Positions 61,845 to 64,000 of a DNA stretch of 64,000 nt are shown here, piece by piece (within the stretch, counting starts at the first letter, position 1; the number at the start of each line of letters is the position of its first letter). The notes under the pieces were generated by a model, which worked only from the letters and a program-made list of their open reading frames with translations, was not told the DNA's origin and ran no database searches. The stretch comes from Halocaridina rubra (lineage: Eukaryota > Arthropoda > Malacostraca > Decapoda > Atyidae), in contig JAXCGZ010022645.1 in NCBI GenBank assembly GCA_037179515.1, positions 300,001 through 364,000 of the forward strand, given 5' to 3'. The translations under genes and the position numbers were made by a program.

Positions 61845-62259
61845 CTATACAGTACTTAGTTTATCTGGGAATCCATTGACAAAAATCACACGAAAAATGC
61901 TATCCAAACCATCCCCCTTGAACCCAGCTAGCCCAGCCAAATGTCTTATGTCATTTGCATACACATCAACAGGTTGCCCTGTCCATTTGACTCTAATCAA
62001 CTTGGCATAAGCTACAAAGGTTCCATCAGTAAATACCTCTTTTAACATAGCTACTATTTTATTTGAGTCACCCTGGTCATCATCACTCATGTCTAAATAC
62101 AAAACAAGAGCATCCCCCCCCCAAGTACAGTGGAATAAAAGAAGTTAAATCAGAAATCTTCAGCAGCTTAGCCACCAAATGAACATTCTTTATCCATTCA
62201 ACCACATCTCCTTCACCTGTGAATGGTTTAATCATCTCCGACGTGACTTTAGACGCCAT
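61845..62259 (-). pseudogene. gag: Gypsy-like Gag, N-terminal part, with a homopolymer frameshift
   Basis: Begins MASKVTSEMIKPFTGEGD at 62259 and continues to VAKLLKISDLTSFIPLYL. A C8 run (plus strand, about 62115-62122) shifts the frame. The continuation (62102-61845) reads MSDDDQGDSNKIVAMLKEVF, FVAYAKLIRVKWTGQPVDVY and IRHLAGLAGFKGDGLD, typical of the retrotransposon Gag capsid domain of an invertebrate Ty3/Gypsy lineage. Protease, RT and RNase H are absent between here and the integrase fragment, so a large internal deletion occurred. Confidence 0.8.
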
Positions 62260-62290
62260 GACTGCAGGTTATAGCCTAGATAGCTTGTAG

Positions 62291-62534
62291 TTTGAATTAA
62301 ACTGAATTGAATTCCTCTTACCTTGATATTATGTGTTATGTGGAATAACGCCAATGATGAGTCAGTATGAGCGACAAGCAATAACGATGATACCGAAAGT
62401 CAGCTCGAACCAAAAAACAAAAATTCCAAACTGGCTGGTAAACAAAGCATAAACATCACCAAAAACACCTCTCTGCACAATGACTGGATCTCCAATGTCC
62501 TAACTGCCACTTACTCACCCAACTCAGTACCAAC
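62291..62534 (-). repeat. Direct repeat, probable 5' LTR of a deleted Gypsy-like element
   Basis: Matches 61035-61272 with roughly 85 to 90 percent identity by eye. It lies about 30 bp upstream of the gag start in the element direction. No clear primer binding site was seen in that gap. Confidence 0.65.
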
Positions 62535-64000
62535 AACTCTCCACCATACATAAACTACCACAAACTACTAAACTACTTTTAGACATTAAACTACAAAAAA
62601 ACATTGAAAACTAAAATAAAAAAAATTAATATTGAAGGAATTTTAAAAGTAAAGAGCCTACAGTATTAGAGAAAAACCATGAAAAGTACTAATTATTATA
62701 ATAAGATACTCAGTCAAGCCTAAATATGCTTAAACTTAAGAATATCAATAGGAGAGAGAGAAAGAGAGAGAGAGCCTAAAGAACTTCGGATTGAAGAGTG
62801 ACGGATTGAATGCATGGTATACAATGCTTTTTATTCATATCCCGAAATTTAAAAAGGATAGAGAAGTGAACAAGTAAGATAACAGTCTGCATACTTGTCA
62901 ACCAATAAGCACCTCTGGCTACCCCAAGTGCTGCCTCTGATAACGACATAAGTCTGACAGCTGAGCACACCTAGCCAATATATGTACAAAGTTAAATATG
63001 TTTTCCTTTTCTATATAACAATATGTGACTATGAAAATATTTATAAATAGGCTACAATCATTAATTCACTTATAAAATGATGATATAAAGGTAAAAAACA
63101 CCAAAAATATCTCATAAATGATATACTGTTAGTATATACTACACTATAACCCAATAGTGTCATTTTTCCATTGATATACTGTGACTCAAAACAACATCAT
63201 TTTACAAAAGATGGGTTGGAACTAATCCTCGGCATAAGTTAACGACTACTAGTAACTAGCTTAACACTGCAAGTACTAGTAACTAGCTTAACACTGCAAG
63301 GTGTGAAGTAGAAGATGCTCTATAAACACAATCATTGCCATGAAGAAATCTACGCAGGCGAGGAGGTGTAATGTTTGAGTGATCCCCACTTCTAATGATG
63401 CTATCATATTAGTTTACTTACAATAACTTTTGCTAACCACACATCCGTCAATATAATGGTATGTGATATAAGGCTTGTAAATGCTTGCTTACTGCACAGC
63501 CACCCAAATGAATGCTGTCTTGGAATCGACTTGAATAAATTTCCCTATTACCCATGGTAGTAATGGCATGCAAGACCATGAGTAGCTTAAATGATACATG
63601 AGAGTAGCACGACATAGGCTATGTTATAATATTTTGTGATTGAGTGTGATCACTGAACACGAAAATAACAAAGACTGACTCTATCTATTAGTTGAAGGAT
63701 ATAGCAATTAGCAATTCTTATGTGATATTTTTGTGACCATATTATTTGTAATTACCATCTAAATATGGATTAAAGAATACCGAATTACAATATATCAATT
63801 ATCATCAATAACTCCATCATGATACGTGTATTATATATATCTACTGGTAATGCTGGGCATAGTATTTAACAACTATTAACCATATCATATAATACTTTCA
63901 AACCACCAGAAAAACATGATGTTTTTCATTCATATAGAGTAAATTAAGAAACTATATTGTCAAAAAATTAATATAAAAAATACCTAATGAAATTGAGCAT
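62535..64000. other. Gene-free stretch
   Basis: About 1.5 kb of AT-rich sequence. A short (GA)n run lies at 62752-62774 and a 24-bp direct duplication (CTAGTAACTAGCTTAACACT) at about 63249-63300. Nothing else recognised. Confidence 0.55.

Overview
This window looks like intergenic or heterochromatin-like DNA from an invertebrate animal. I favour an arthropod, probably a decapod crustacean. The reasons are very long (AT)n, (GTAT)n and (AAT)n microsatellites, dense CR1-like LINEs, and Ty3/Gypsy, BEL/Pao and Tigger-like relics of kinds common in aquatic invertebrates. The species cannot be fixed from sequence alone. I find no convincing host protein gene; every coding region I can support belongs to a mobile element.

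Layout. 1-1600: two 3' pieces of a CR1-like LINE. 1602-1998: a compound microsatellite followed by a tRNA-like SINE head. 2082-12435: a complete, young LTR retrotransposon on the minus strand. It has near-identical ~1.96 kb LTRs, the 5-bp target duplication GTTAG, a perfect tRNA-Lys(UUU)-type primer binding site and one open 1387-codon frame. The pol order is protease-integrase-RT-RNase H, as in the Gmr1-like branch of Ty3/Gypsy. 12.5-25.4 kb: LINE copies, AT/GTAT microsatellites and CGTACG-rich TIR elements. 25.6-32.3 kb: a degenerate LINE and broken Gypsy and BEL/Pao elements.

32.3-48.3 kb is a LINE cluster. It holds a satellite-like array with an 816-bp period made from LINE 3' ends, several long broken copies in both orientations, and one apparently full-length LINE (about 38263-43180) with both ORFs open. 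49.8-53.1 kb holds an older, diverged LINE copy. 55.4-60.5 kb is a decayed Tigger/pogo-like transposase. Its C-terminal part is split by a roughly 2.3-kb inverted array of nine 277-bp tRNA-like units (five minus, four plus). 61.0-62.5 kb is an internally deleted Gypsy-like element between ~240-bp direct repeats. The remainder (48.3-49.5, 53.1-55.4 and 62.5-64.0 kb) shows nothing I can name.

Two elements look capable of activity by inspection: the Gmr1-like LTR element and the full-length CR1-like LINE. The LINE 3' end carries a conserved stem-loop and a 14-bp tail repeat. Many copies abut the tail of another copy, so insertion into, or recombination at, its own tails appears to have built the cluster.
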